NCBI RefSeq assembly: GCF_000379825.1
Contig: NZ_KB903838.1
Location: forward strand, 125,046-189,045
DNA from: Longispora albida DSM 44784
GTDB lineage: Bacteria > Actinomycetota > Actinomycetes > Mycobacteriales > Micromonosporaceae
Reading direction: 5' to 3'
Length of the DNA: 64,000 bases
Every line of letters begins with the position of its first letter. The first letter of the stretch is position 1. The position numbers were made by a program, and so were the translations under genes. The notes under the pieces were generated by a model. It was not told where the DNA came from and searched no databases. It saw only the letters and a program-made list of their open reading frames with translations. Positions 7,578 through 17,077 of the stretch are shown piece by piece.

Positions 7578-8045
7578 TCAGCGGGCGCCGTACAGCGCTT
7601 TGAACTCCGCGAAATCGAGCTTGCCGTCACCGTTCGCATCGGACTTCGCGTAGGCGGCGTCGATCTCCTCGGCGGTGGGCGCGTCGCCCAGGGTCTGCAT
7701 CAGCGTCGTCATCTCGTCCTTGGTGACGAAGCCATCGCCGTCGGCGTCGTGCACGCGGAACGCCTCGGCCAGCTCCTCCTCCGGGGACGTGGCACCGGGC
7801 TGCGGGACCACCTTGCGGCCGAGCAGCGACAGGAACTCCTTCAGGCCCATCCGCCCGTCGCCGTCGAGGTCACTGTCGGAGATCAGGCCGCCGACCTGGA
7901 ACGCCGAGGGCTTCTCGCCCAGGCTCCGCAGGACAGCCCCCAGCTCGTCCGACGTGATGTAGCCGCTGTTGTTCCGGTCGTGCTGCCGGAAGAGTTCCGT
8001 GTAGTCCTCGGTCTGCCGCTGCGTCAGACCCGTGGGCTCGCTCAT
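7578..8045 (-). CDS. Calmodulin-like protein with four EF-hands
   Basis: The 155-residue protein carries four calcium-binding loops with the expected acidic spacing: DRNNSGYITSDE (about residue 20), DSDLDGDGRMGLKE (about 57), HDADGDGFVTKDE (about 98) and SDANGDGKLDFAE (about 135). The helix-loop-helix pairs and overall length match eukaryotic calmodulin and the calcium-binding calmodulin-like proteins of actinomycetes. It lacks a signal peptide and so acts in the cytoplasm, probably as a calcium buffer or sensor. The first loop has the least canonical side chains. A hairpin terminator follows the gene. Confidence 0.92.
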   Translation of the reverse strand: MSEPTGLTQRQTEDYTELFRQHDRNNSGYITSDELGAVLRSLGEKPSAFQVGGLISDSDLDGDGRMGLKEFLSLLGRKVVPQPGATSPEEELAEAFRVHDADGDGFVTKDEMTTLMQTLGDAPTAEEIDAAYAKSDANGDGKLDFAEFKALYGAR

Positions 8046-8096
8046 CTACCGTGCTCCGTTTCGTGAAACTTCCTCCGGTGAAGATTACGGCGGCCC

Positions 8097-9959
8097 TCAC
8101 GCGCCGATCGCGCGGAGCACGTCGAGGATCTGCTCGCCGTACTTCGCGAGCTTGTTCTCGCCCACGCCGGAGATCGAGCCGAGCGCCGCCAGGTCGGCGG
8201 GCTTGTCGGCCGCGATCTGCCGCAGCACCGAGTCGTGGAAGATGATGTACGCCGGGATGCCCTGCTCCTTGGCGATCACGGCCCGCCAGGCCCGCAGCCC
8301 CTCGAACACCGGCACGTCCTCCGGGGCGAGGTCGACCGGAGCCTTGGCCTTCGGGCTCTTGGCTGCCTTGCCTGCCCTGGCTGCCTTCTCCGGCTCGCGG
8401 CGCATCGGCACCGGGCGGCTGCCGCGCAGCACCTCGTCGCTCGACTCGGTCAGGACCAGCGCGCCGTACTCGCCCTCGACGGCCAGCAGGCCCTGCGCGA
8501 GCAGCTGCCGCACCACGCCCCGCCACTCCACGTCGCGCAGCTCGCCGCCGATGCCGAACACCTTCAGCTCCTCGTGGCGGAACTGGGTGACCTTCGGCGT
8601 GACCTTGCCGAGCAGGATGTCGATGGCCTGGCCGGCGCCGAACTTCTGCCCGCGCTCGTTGGCCAGCCGCCACACGGTCGACAGCAGCTTCTGCGCGGCG
8701 ACGGTGCCGTCCCAGGACTCCGGCGGGCTCAGGCAGGTGTCGCAGTTGCCGCACTGGCCGGCCTGCTCCTGCCCGAAATACGCCAGGAGGCGGGCGCGGC
8801 GGCACTCCACGGTCTCGCAGAGCGCGAGCATCGCGTCGAGGTGCGTGCCGAGCTTGCGCCGGTGGGCGAGGTCACCCTCGGAGGAGTCGATCAGCTTGCG
8901 CTGCTGGACGACGTCCTGGAGCCCGTAGGCCAGCCACGCCGTCGACGGCTGCCCGTCACGGCCGGCCCGGCCGGTCTCCTGGTAGTAGCCCTCGACGGAC
9001 TTCGGCAGGTCGAGGTGGGCGACGAACCGCACGTCGGGCTTGTCGATGCCCATGCCGAACGCGATCGTGGCCACCATGACCAGCCCGTCCTCCCGGAGGA
9101 ACCGGGCCTGGTTGCGCGCACGCGTCCCCGCGTCGAGCCCGGCGTGGTACGGCAGGGCCGGGATGCCCTGCTCCGTGAGGAACTCGGCTGTCTTCTCCAC
9201 CGAGGCACGCGACAGGCAGTACACCACCCCGGCGTCGCCGGCGTGCTCGGTGCGCAGCAGGTCGAGCAGCTGCTTCTTCGGCTCGGCCTTGGCGACGATC
9301 CGGTACTGGATGTTGGGCCGGTCGAAGCTGGAGACGAAGTGCCGGGCTTCCGTCAGCTGGAGCCTGGTGGCGATCTCGGCCTGCGTGGCCTGGGTGGCCG
9401 TGGCCGTGAGCGCGATCCTCGGCACGGACGGCCAGCGCTCGTGCAGCATCGACAGCGCCAGGTAGTCGGGCCGGAAGTCGTGGCCCCACTGGGCGACGCA
9501 GTGCGCCTCGTCGATCGCGAACAGCGAGATCCTGGCCCGCTCGAGCAGCCGGAGGGTGTACTCGCTGCGGAGGCTCTCCGGCGCCAGGTACAGCAGATCG
9601 ATCTTCTCCTCGAGAAACGCGGTCTCGACCCGGCGCCTGGTGTCGAGATCCTGCGTCGAGTTGAGGAAGGCCGCGCTGACGCCGAGGGCGGTGAGCGCGT
9701 CGACCTGGTCCTGCATGAGGGCGATCAGCGGCGAGATGACGACGGCCACACCCGGGCGCAGCAGGGCCGGGATCTGGTAGCACAGCGACTTGCCGCCACC
9801 GGTCGGCATCAGGACGAGCGCGTCGCCGCCGCTGGTGACCTGCTCGATGATCTCCTGCTGGCTGCCGCGGAAGGACTCGTAACCGAACACCTTGCGCAGC
9901 ACGCCGAGGGCCTGCTCAAGGTCGAAGGAGGTCTCGGTGTGCGCCGGAGTGGAAGGCAT
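8097..9959 (-). CDS. recQ: ATP-dependent DNA helicase RecQ
   Basis: The 620-residue protein shows the superfamily 2 helicase motifs in order: Walker [20 protein letters not shown] in [20 protein letters not shown], the RecQ-C zinc-binding cysteines (CETVECRR through QCGNCDTC), a winged-helix region and a C-terminal HRDC domain of about 80 residues with [13 protein letters not shown]. RecQ unwinds forked and recombination DNA in the 3-to-5 direction. The length is normal for the bacterial three-domain form. A lysine- and alanine-rich linker (about residues 520-545) separates winged helix and HRDC. Confidence 0.96.
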   Translation of the reverse strand: MPSTPAHTETSFDLEQALGVLRKVFGYESFRGSQQEIIEQVTSGGDALVLMPTGGGKSLCYQIPALLRPGVAVVISPLIALMQDQVDALTALGVSAAFLNSTQDLDTRRRVETAFLEEKIDLLYLAPESLRSEYTLRLLERARISLFAIDEAHCVAQWGHDFRPDYLALSMLHERWPSVPRIALTATATQATQAEIATRLQLTEARHFVSSFDRPNIQYRIVAKAEPKKQLLDLLRTEHAGDAGVVYCLSRASVEKTAEFLTEQGIPALPYHAGLDAGTRARNQARFLREDGLVMVATIAFGMGIDKPDVRFVAHLDLPKSVEGYYQETGRAGRDGQPSTAWLAYGLQDVVQQRKLIDSSEGDLAHRRKLGTHLDAMLALCETVECRRARLLAYFGQEQAGQCGNCDTCLSPPESWDGTVAAQKLLSTVWRLANERGQKFGAGQAIDILLGKVTPKVTQFRHEELKVFGIGGELRDVEWRGVVRQLLAQGLLAVEGEYGALVLTESSDEVLRGSRPVPMRREPEKAARAGKAAKSPKAKAPVDLAPEDVPVFEGLRAWRAVIAKEQGIPAYIIFHDSVLRQIAADKPADLAALGSISGVGENKLAKYGEQILDVLRAIGA

Positions 9960-9995
9960 CCGCGAATTCTACGAGGGGGCCCCGACAGTTCCGGC

Positions 9996-10790
9996 TTACC
10001 GGGGCCGGCGGTGATAAGACGGGCCACCCGGCTCGTGCATCTCGCCGCGGTAGACGCCGTCGCGGATCTCGGAGGCGTACTCGGCCAGCTTGGGTGCCCC
10101 CATCGCCTCGGCGGCGGCCAGCTCGGCCTCCACGTCGTAGGGCACCCGGACGAACTGGATGCCGAACGGCGCCTCGGCTGGCGAGCCGTAGACGCCTTCG
10201 AGGATCACGTACACCGGGGTCGGGTCGTCCATGCTGTTGCCGACGCTGCCGGTGTTGAACAGCGTCCGGCGCTGGCGGTCGACCTCGTAGTATGCGTCGT
10301 GCGTGTCGCCGTAGCCGACGACGGTGGGCAGCGGCCCGTCCCCGGTGGCCGGCGTGTTCACGAACATGTTCAGGAACTCGGCCTCGTCGTGGTCGAAGCG
10401 CACTCGCTTGTGGACGGTCGCCGAGCTGGCGTGGAAGATCCGGATCTGCCGGCCGCTCATCACGAAGTCGTGGCTGAACGGCAGGCTCCGCAGCCACTTG
10501 CCCTGTTCCTCGGTGATCTGGGCCAGCCACCATTCCAGTGCCTCGCCGTGGAAGCCCCGGTCGGGGTCCGGCAGGAAGTCGTCCCAGTTCCCGAGGATGT
10601 TGATCTCGCAGCGTTCCTGGCACAGCTCGATCACCTCCCGGCCGCGCGGGCCCTTGCCCACGTAGTCGCCGAGGTTGAAGATCCGGGTGATCCCGCGCGC
10701 GCCGATGTCGGCGAGGACGGCCTCCAGGGCGGTCAGGTTGCCGTGCACGTCGGAGATGAGGGCGATCCGGTCGAGAGGCTGCGCGGTCAT
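9996..10790 (-). CDS. Calcineurin-like metallophosphoesterase
   Basis: The 264-residue protein contains the metal-binding motifs of the YfcE/MJ0936-type phosphoesterases: ALISDVHGNLTALEAVL at the N-terminus, FNLGDYVGKGPRG, ILGNWDD and a final NTGSVGNSMDD. These bind a dinuclear metal centre and hydrolyse phosphodiesters or phosphomonoesters. The physiological substrate is unknown. It follows no obvious operon and ends 36 bp from the start of recQ. Confidence 0.9.
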   Translation of the reverse strand: MTAQPLDRIALISDVHGNLTALEAVLADIGARGITRIFNLGDYVGKGPRGREVIELCQERCEINILGNWDDFLPDPDRGFHGEALEWWLAQITEEQGKWLRSLPFSHDFVMSGRQIRIFHASSATVHKRVRFDHDEAEFLNMFVNTPATGDGPLPTVVGYGDTHDAYYEVDRQRRTLFNTGSVGNSMDDPTPVYVILEGVYGSPAEAPFGIQFVRVPYDVEAELAAAEAMGAPKLAEYASEIRDGVYRGEMHEPGGPSYHRRPR

Positions 10791-10954
10791 CGGACGATCT
10801 TAGGCAGAGGCCGCCTCCCGGAGTTGCCCCGCCAGTTTTCAGGTGTACTGGGGCGTATGCCCGCTTCGCCGCCGCCCGGCAGCTCGCATTCACGCACCAC
10901 GATCCGCACGGGACGCGCAGGATGGGAAGGTACCGGCTGCGACCGGAGGACATC

Positions 10955-11908
10955 ATGGCTCACGCGATCGTGACCGAAGGGCTCGTGAAGCGGTTCGGCG
11001 AGACCACCGCGCTGGCGGGTGTCGACCTGGAAGTCGAGGCCGGCACCGTGCTCGGGCTGCTCGGCCCGAACGGGGCAGGCAAGACGACAGTGGTGCGGAT
11101 CCTGGCGACCCTGCTCCAGCCCGACGAGGGGCGGGCGTCCGTCGACGGGCACGACATCGTCCGCGACGCCCACCAGGTCCGGCAGCTCATCGGGCTGACC
11201 GGCCAGTTCGCCTCGGTGGACGAGAACCTGACCGGCACGGAGAACCTGGTGCTGATCGCCAGGCTGCTCGGCATGCCCAGGGCGGCGGCCAAGGAACGGG
11301 CCGCCGGGCTGCTCGCCGACTTCGGCCTGGCCGACGCCGCCGCCCGGGCGGCCAAGACGTACTCGGGCGGGATGCGCCGCCGCCTCGACCTCGCCGCGAG
11401 CCTGGTCGGCCGGCCCAGCATCCTGTACCTCGACGAGCCGACCACGGGGCTCGACCCGCGCGGCCGGACCGAGCTGTGGGACCTGATCAGGACCCTCGTG
11501 TCCGGCGGGACGACGGTACTGCTGACGACGCAGTACCTCGACGAGGCCGACCAGCTCGCCGACGAGATCGTGGTGATCGACCACGGCAAGGTGATCGCCA
11601 CGGGCACACCGGACGAGCTGAAGGCCAAGACCGGGGCGCAGACCCTCGTCGTCCGCCCGGCCGACGCCGCTGACCTGCCGATCGTCACGTCCGTGGTCGG
11701 CACGCTGGCCGGCGCGACGCCGGAGACGAAGGGCCAGCTGGTCAGCGTGCCCGTCACCGACCCGGCCGTCATGCCGGCCGTGGTGCGCAGGCTCGACGAG
11801 TCCGGCGTGGTGGTCACGGAGCTGGAGCTGCGCCGGTCGAGCCTCAACGAGGTGTTCCTGTCCCTGACGGGTCACCCGGCGGAGGAGGAAGGGAACGGGT
11901 CGTCATGA
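10955..11908 (+). CDS. Daunorubicin-resistance-type ABC transporter ATPase
   Basis: I start at the ATG at 10955 because GGAGG sits six bases upstream, not at the earlier in-frame ATG at 10922. The 317-residue ATPase has Walker A (GPNGAGKTTVVRIL), signature (YSGGMRRRLDLA) and Walker B (LYLDEPTTGLD), and the C-terminal extension with LRRSSLNEVFLSLTG that typifies DrrA proteins. It energises the permease encoded next, overlapping by four bases, for export of a hydrophobic drug or lipid. The substrate is unknown. Confidence 0.93.
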   Translation: MAHAIVTEGLVKRFGETTALAGVDLEVEAGTVLGLLGPNGAGKTTVVRILATLLQPDEGRASVDGHDIVRDAHQVRQLIGLTGQFASVDENLTGTENLVLIARLLGMPRAAAKERAAGLLADFGLADAAARAAKTYSGGMRRRLDLAASLVGRPSILYLDEPTTGLDPRGRTELWDLIRTLVSGGTTVLLTTQYLDEADQLADEIVVIDHGKVIATGTPDELKAKTGAQTLVVRPADAADLPIVTSVVGTLAGATPETKGQLVSVPVTDPAVMPAVVRRLDESGVVVTELELRRSSLNEVFLSLTGHPAEEEGNGSS

Positions 11909-12720
11909 CCACAGCGGAACAGCCACTCGCCACACCCGCCCCGCTCGCCACCCGGCCCAGCCTCGCGACCGGGCTGCGGCAGACCCTCACCCTCGCCTGG
12001 CGGACGCTGGTGCAGATCCGGCACAACCCGTGGGAGTTCGGCGACTTCAGCTTCCAGCCGATCATGTTCGTGCTGCTGTTCACGTACGTGTTCGGCGGCG
12101 CGATCTCCGGCTCGACCGGCGAGTACCTGACCTTCGCCCTGCCCGGGATCATCGTGATGAACATGCTGTTCGTGACGATGTACGTGGGGCTCGGGCTGAA
12201 CATGGACCTGACCAAGGGCGTCTTCGACCGGCTGAGGTCGCTGCCCGTGGCACGCTGGGCCCCGCTGGCCGGGCGGATCACCGCCGACCTGGTCAAGCAG
12301 GCCTGGTCGATCGCGCTGCTGCTCGCGGTGGGGATGCTGCTCGGGTTCCGGGTGAGGACGTCGCTGCTGGCGGCCCTCGGTGCCGTGCTGCTGATCCTGG
12401 TGTTCGCGCTCGCCTTCTCCTGGATCTCCGTCCTGGTCGGGGTGCTGGCCAAGAACCCGGAACAGGTGCAGCTGTTCGGCTTCACCGCGCTGTTCCCGGT
12501 GACCTTCGTCAGCAACGTGTTCGTCTACACCGAGACCATGCCGGGCTGGCTCCAGGCGATCGTGCGCGTCAACCCGGTGTCGATCCTGTCCGACGCGGCC
12601 CGGGGCCTGCTGGTCGGCGGGCCGGTGGCGACCCCGGTGCTCCAGACCCTGCTGTGGGCGGCCGGCCTTCTCGTCGTGTTCGTGCCACTGTCGATGGCCG
12701 CGCTCCGCCGCCGGATCTGA
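11905..12720 (+). CDS. DrrB-type ABC-2 permease
   Basis: This 271-residue permease starts inside the ATPase stop (ATGA). It has the soluble N-terminal tail, six hydrophobic segments and the ABC-2 loop QIRHNPWEFGDFSFQPIMF typical of DrrB-family exporters. With the preceding ATPase it forms the complete exporter. Nothing in the immediate neighbourhood identifies the substrate. Confidence 0.92.
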   Translation: MTTAEQPLATPAPLATRPSLATGLRQTLTLAWRTLVQIRHNPWEFGDFSFQPIMFVLLFTYVFGGAISGSTGEYLTFALPGIIVMNMLFVTMYVGLGLNMDLTKGVFDRLRSLPVARWAPLAGRITADLVKQAWSIALLLAVGMLLGFRVRTSLLAALGAVLLILVFALAFSWISVLVGVLAKNPEQVQLFGFTALFPVTFVSNVFVYTETMPGWLQAIVRVNPVSILSDAARGLLVGGPVATPVLQTLLWAAGLLVVFVPLSMAALRRRI

Positions 12721-12983
12721 CCGGCTCGTACGCCAGCGCGGGCGGTGTTTATGGGGTGCCGGGCGCTAGCGGTACCGGCGTCGACACGCACGGGCCCGAC
12801 ATCGAACGCGGCAGGGCCGCCGCCGCTGGCCGGGGCCTGGCCGGGCGGGTGGCTTTCGCCGAGGGCCCGGCCGCCGAGCACACCGGGTCAGCCGAACTGG
12901 TGCTGTGCGTGGGCGCGTTCCTACCTGACCCTCGGGGTTCCGGTGGCCTGACCGGACCCTGTGTGCTTCACGCCGGCCCGGGT
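12721..12983. other. Intergenic region between converging genes, no gene seen
   Basis: These 263 bases separate the end of the permease gene from the end of the MFS gene. Short open frames cross it, but none has a ribosome binding site, a family match or convincing codon structure. I see no clear terminator hairpin. Confidence 0.5.
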
Positions 12984-14189
12984 CTAGCCCAACGCCAGTT
13001 CGGGCCGGCGTTGCCTGACCGGCGTGAAGCCCGCGCCCAGTACGCACACGAGCACGACGGCGCCGGCGAACAGCGCGGCCGTGCGGACGCCGTGCCCGGC
13101 CGCGATCGCGGTGAGCACGACAGCCCCGGCCGGGCTCAGCGCGTAGTGGAGCGTCCAGAACGCCGAGGTCACCCGGCCGAGCAGGTGAGCGGGGGTGATC
13201 TGCTGCCGGAGCGACATCGACACCGTGCCGGCGACCGCGATCCCGAACGAGCTCACGGCAGCCGCGACGGCCAGCCCGGGTACCGAGGGCAGCAGGCCGA
13301 ACGCCGCGATGGCCAGCCCGGCCAGCCCGGTACCGGCGAGCCAGCACGGGCCGAAGCCGAACCTGCGGCGGAGCCAGCCGACGCTCATGGCCCCGAGTAC
13401 CGCGCCAGCCCCGCCACCGGCCATCACCGTGCCGACGGCCGTCTCGCCGTGCCCGAGTTCGGCCTTGACCCGGTAGATGAGCACGTCGGTCGCGCCGAGC
13501 AGCACGAACAGCGTGCCGGTCAGTGCGACGGTGAGGCTGCGCAGTACCGGCTGATCCCACAGGAACCGCGCACCGGCCAGGAACCGCCGCACCGGCCCGC
13601 CATCCTCCGCCTCCCTGGCCTCGGGCCTGAAGCGCAGCAGCATCAGCAGCCCAGCGGACCCCAGGAACGTGGCGGCGTCGACGGCCAGCGCGTTGGCGGG
13701 GCCGATCCACGCAGCGAGCCCGGCGGCCAGCACCGGCCCGAGCACCGTGAACACCGCCGCCGTGGTGTTCAGCCGCCCGTTGGCCTCGGTGACCTGGTCC
13801 CGCCCGACGAGTGCCGGGACGACGGTCACGTAACTCACCCGGAACAGCATGCCGAACCCGGCCGCGACCGGAGTGACGACATACAGCAGCCACAGTGCCG
13901 GCCCGAAGGCCCAGGCGATCGGGATGAGTCCGTAGAGGACGGCCTGCGCCACGTCGGAGGCGACCATCAGGAACCGCCGGTCGAACCGGTCGGCCGCGGC
14001 CCCGGCGACCAGTCCGGTGAGGACGGACCCGGCCATCGACAGGCCGGTCAGCAGGCCCATCTGCGCCACGGAGCCGGTGGCCTCCAGGATCAGCAGCGGC
14101 ACGGCGATGACGGTGATCGAGCTGCCGGCCACGGACAGGGTCTGGCTGAGCCAGAACACGAGGAAGGGCCTGTTCCGCCACAGGGTCAT
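12984..14189 (-). CDS. MFS efflux transporter (EntS/MefA-like)
   Basis: The 401-residue protein has about twelve transmembrane segments and begins MTLWRNRPFLVFWLSQTLS, a start common to the EntS/MefA-type drug and siderophore exporters. The loop between helices 2 and 3 carries the MFS motif in altered form (AGAAADRFDRRFLMVASD). It probably extrudes a small hydrophobic compound. It is followed on the same strand by its own downstream gap and is preceded by a small membrane protein gene. Confidence 0.9.
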   Translation of the reverse strand: MTLWRNRPFLVFWLSQTLSVAGSSITVIAVPLLILEATGSVAQMGLLTGLSMAGSVLTGLVAGAAADRFDRRFLMVASDVAQAVLYGLIPIAWAFGPALWLLYVVTPVAAGFGMLFRVSYVTVVPALVGRDQVTEANGRLNTTAAVFTVLGPVLAAGLAAWIGPANALAVDAATFLGSAGLLMLLRFRPEAREAEDGGPVRRFLAGARFLWDQPVLRSLTVALTGTLFVLLGATDVLIYRVKAELGHGETAVGTVMAGGGAGAVLGAMSVGWLRRRFGFGPCWLAGTGLAGLAIAAFGLLPSVPGLAVAAAVSSFGIAVAGTVSMSLRQQITPAHLLGRVTSAFWTLHYALSPAGAVVLTAIAAGHGVRTAALFAGAVVLVCVLGAGFTPVRQRRPELALG

Positions 14190-14223
14190 GATCGGATTCT
14201 CACACCCCGGGGCGGTGCGGGTG

Positions 14224-14628
14224 TTACCGAGCCTGGGGCAGCCCGAACGGCACCAGCGCCATCGGCGGCAGGAACAACAGCCACTGCGGCAGCGTGAACA
14301 GCTCGGCCGGCCCGAACGCCGCCCAGTTCACCGCGAGGAACGCGATCGCGATCGCCGCGCAGAACATCCACGCCTGGACCAGCATCGGGCGGGCAGCGAC
14401 CGGCTCGGCCCGCACGGCAGCCCAGCCGATGGCGAGGGGGACGCTCCACAGCACGATGGTGCAGATGTGCCAGAGGACGCGGTAGAGATTCGCGAGCTCC
14501 GGTTCGAGATTGCTGGCGAGCAGCGGGTCGACGACAGCCCAGGTGGCCGAGGTGTGCACAAGGGACACCAGGACCAGCCATCCGGTCGCCACCCACAATG
14601 GCCACTTCCGCCACTGCACCGTTGTCAT
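14224..14628 (-). CDS. Small four-helix integral membrane protein
   Basis: The 134-residue hydrophobic protein has about four transmembrane segments and no catalytic motif that I recognise. It is rich in tryptophan (for example WRKWPLWVATGWLVL). It lies 34 bp upstream of the MFS gene on the same strand and may be co-transcribed with it. No function can be assigned. Confidence 0.7.
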   Translation of the reverse strand: MTTVQWRKWPLWVATGWLVLVSLVHTSATWAVVDPLLASNLEPELANLYRVLWHICTIVLWSVPLAIGWAAVRAEPVAARPMLVQAWMFCAAIAIAFLAVNWAAFGPAELFTLPQWLLFLPPMALVPFGLPQAR

Positions 14629-14913
14629 TACTGCCTCCCGCGTTCCGCCGCTACCCGTTCATGCTCGGGCCGGAACGCTGCGGGGCCATCCCCGGCGCGG
14701 GTGAGCGCCATCCCCCGGGAGAGGGAGCCGCCTGCTGCTGGCAGCGGATGGGATTCGGCCGTTAGGGCGAGTCTGAACTGCCGTTCGGGCCCTCTTGCCC
14801 GTAACGCCAAGTGATCATGGAATTACGGCGGTGCGCCGCGTTATGGTCGGCTGTCCGCGAGTCACGCAACACGGCCGGGCCGCACGGCAACCCGGCCGGA
14901 TGATGAGGCCAAT
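14629..14913. other. Divergent promoter region of 285 bases
   Basis: This gap separates the small membrane protein gene (minus) from the hybrid kinase gene (plus). It must hold both promoters, but I see no box close to consensus. Part of it (about 14760-14815) carries an imperfect inverted element around GTTAGGGCGAG and GGGCCCTCTTGCCC. No gene is visible. Confidence 0.45.
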
Positions 14914-17070
14914 GTGAACTCCGCAGCCCCGCACGGCACCGAGCCGCTGGGCGCCTGGACGTGGGAACTGGCCAGCAGCCACGTACGGTGGAGCCGCCAG
15001 CTCGGCGCGATCTACGGCCTGCCGCCTGGGCTGCTCAGCGGGGAGCCGGCCTTCTTCCTCGGCCGCGTGCACCCTGCCGACCAGGCCGTTGTCGAGAAGA
15101 CGATCGCCCTGGTCCGCCACGATGGCGAGCCACTACGCTTCGACCACCGGGTGGTCCGGCCGGACGGCGCGATCCGCTGGGTGCGCCAGCACTGCGGTGT
15201 CGTCGGCGACGCCGAGGGAAGTCCTGCGCAGCTCGTCGGCACGTGCGTGGACGTGACGGCCACCAAGCCGATCGAGGACGTGCTCAAGGACAGCGAGGAG
15301 CGCTTCCAGATGCTGCTCGCCTCGGTACCCGACGCCGTGGTCGGCATCGACGCCGACGGCGTGATCGTGCTGGCCAACGAGCGGACCACCGAGCTGTTCG
15401 GATACTCCGAGGTGGAGCTGGTCGGGCAGCCGGTGGAACTGCTGGTCCCCGAGCGGTTCCGCGCCTCGCACACCCGGTCGTGCGACGGGTACCTGGCGGC
15501 ACCCCAGCTGCGGCCGATGGGCGCTGGCCTGGAGCTGTCGGCACGGCGGCGCGACGGCACTGAGTTCCCGGTCGAGATCGCGCTGAGCCCGCTGCGGCCC
15601 GGTCCGGAAGGCAAGGCCGCCCGGCTCGTCCTCGCCGCCGTCCGCGACGTGACCGAGCAGCGGCAGGCCCGCAAGGCTGCCGCCGAGCTGCGGGAGGCCC
15701 AGCTTCGCCGGCGCCAGGCGCTGGAGATCAACGACAATCTGCTCCAGCACCTGGTCGCCGCGGCGTACGCGCTCGAACGCGGCGACGTCTCCGAGAGCGA
15801 GCGTGCGCTGAGCCGGACGATCAGCGCGGCCCGCGAGATCATGCGGAACCTGCTCGGCGGCGGCGAGATCGCGCCTGGCGACCTGGTCCGTGACACTCCG
15901 GCCCCGGCGCTGCGGCCCCAGCAGCCCCCGGTGCCGGGCGGCAGCGTCGCGGCCAGCACCGTGCGGGTACTGGTGGCCGACGACAGCGCGGACATCCGGC
16001 TGGCTCTGCGCGCGGTGATCGGCTCGATCCCCGGCGTGGCCGTGGTCGCCGAGGCCGCCGACGGGGCCGAGGCGGTGTTCCAGACGGCGAACCTGCGCCC
16101 GGATCTCGTGCTCCTCGACCTGGCCATGCCGGTGATGGACGGGCTCCAGGCGCTCGCCGAGATCCAGCGCCTCTGCTCCGGTACGCGTGTCGTGGTCCTC
16201 ACCGGTTATGGCAGGGAAAAGGCGGCGCAGCAGGCCATGCGGGGCGGGGCCGTGGCCTTCCTGGAGAAGGGCGGTTCGACGCGCCGGCTGCCCACGCTGA
16301 TCCAGGACCTGTTCCCCGGCCTGCCCGGCGGGACGGCCGTGGCCGTCAGCCCGCCCGCCGCGAACGGCGTGCTCCATGACTGGGCCGGCCCGCAGCGCGA
16401 CCTGGTGACCCACTACGCCCACGAGCTGCGCAATCCGGTGATGGCGGTGGAGGGGATCGCCTTCGCGCTGTCGGCGAACCTCGACCAGCTGCCGTCCCCG
16501 GCGACCAGGGAACTGCTCAGCGCGATGGTCCGCAACCTGCGCCACATCAACCGGCTGCTGGACACGCTCGTCGCGGCGGGACGTCTGGAGACCGACGAGC
16601 TGGAGCTCATCATGGAGCGGCTGGACCTCAGCGACCTCGTCCGCGACGTCGTGGCGGAGATGGCTGAGCTGACGAGCGGCCACCCGGTCACCGTGAACGC
16701 CCCCGGGCAGCTATTGGCCGGAGTGGACAGCCTGCGGATCCGGCAGGTACTCACGAACCTGCTGTCCAACGCCGCCAAGTTCAGCCCGGCCGGCGCGCCG
16801 ATCGGGATCAGCCTCGCGCGCAACCACGAGGCCGGCACGGCGGAGATCACCGTGACGGACTGGGGCGAGGGCATCCCCGAGCACAACCGCAGCCGCCTGT
16901 TCGGCAAGTTCGAGCAGCTGGGCAGGCGGACGACCGGCCTCGGCCTCGGCCTGTACCTGAGCCGGGCCATCGCCCGCGCCCACGGCGGCACGCTGGAGCT
17001 GGCGGCGAGCGGGCCGGGCGGCAGTGTCTTCACCCTGTCCCTGCCCGCGCTGACCCTGCTAGAGGAGTGA
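14914..17070 (+). CDS. PAS-PAS-receiver-histidine kinase hybrid sensor
   Basis: The 718-residue cytoplasmic protein starts with GTG behind GAGG. Domains in order are a PAS_3-like domain with PAC (about 5-110), a second PAS domain (about 127-250), a short helical segment resembling a phosphotransfer domain with no kinase after it (about 270-315), a receiver (about 350-470, phospho-acceptor D402 in VLLDLAMP) and then a HisKA domain with H503 in YAHELRNPV followed by an ATPase domain (TNLLSNAAKFS, TGLGLGLYL). A receiver ahead of the kinase is an unusual order. No membrane segment is present, so an intracellular or diffusible signal is likely. Confidence 0.88.
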   Translation: MNSAAPHGTEPLGAWTWELASSHVRWSRQLGAIYGLPPGLLSGEPAFFLGRVHPADQAVVEKTIALVRHDGEPLRFDHRVVRPDGAIRWVRQHCGVVGDAEGSPAQLVGTCVDVTATKPIEDVLKDSEERFQMLLASVPDAVVGIDADGVIVLANERTTELFGYSEVELVGQPVELLVPERFRASHTRSCDGYLAAPQLRPMGAGLELSARRRDGTEFPVEIALSPLRPGPEGKAARLVLAAVRDVTEQRQARKAAAELREAQLRRRQALEINDNLLQHLVAAAYALERGDVSESERALSRTISAAREIMRNLLGGGEIAPGDLVRDTPAPALRPQQPPVPGGSVAASTVRVLVADDSADIRLALRAVIGSIPGVAVVAEAADGAEAVFQTANLRPDLVLLDLAMPVMDGLQALAEIQRLCSGTRVVVLTGYGREKAAQQAMRGGAVAFLEKGGSTRRLPTLIQDLFPGLPGGTAVAVSPPAANGVLHDWAGPQRDLVTHYAHELRNPVMAVEGIAFALSANLDQLPSPATRELLSAMVRNLRHINRLLDTLVAAGRLETDELELIMERLDLSDLVRDVVAEMAELTSGHPVTVNAPGQLLAGVDSLRIRQVLTNLLSNAAKFSPAGAPIGISLARNHEAGTAEITVTDWGEGIPEHNRSRLFGKFEQLGRRTTGLGLGLYLSRAIARAHGGTLELAASGPGGSVFTLSLPALTLLEE

Positions 17071-17077
17071 GGGATCT

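Noticed and set aside
8235-10973. A 912-codon open frame antisense to recQ and the phosphoesterase gene
   Set aside because: It mirrors real genes with strong motifs on the other strand, is low-complexity and has no family match; such long antisense frames are expected at this GC content.
12745-12951. A 68-codon frame in the gap after the ABC permease
   Set aside because: There is no ribosome binding site, no recognisable domain and a biased composition; it is more likely chance.
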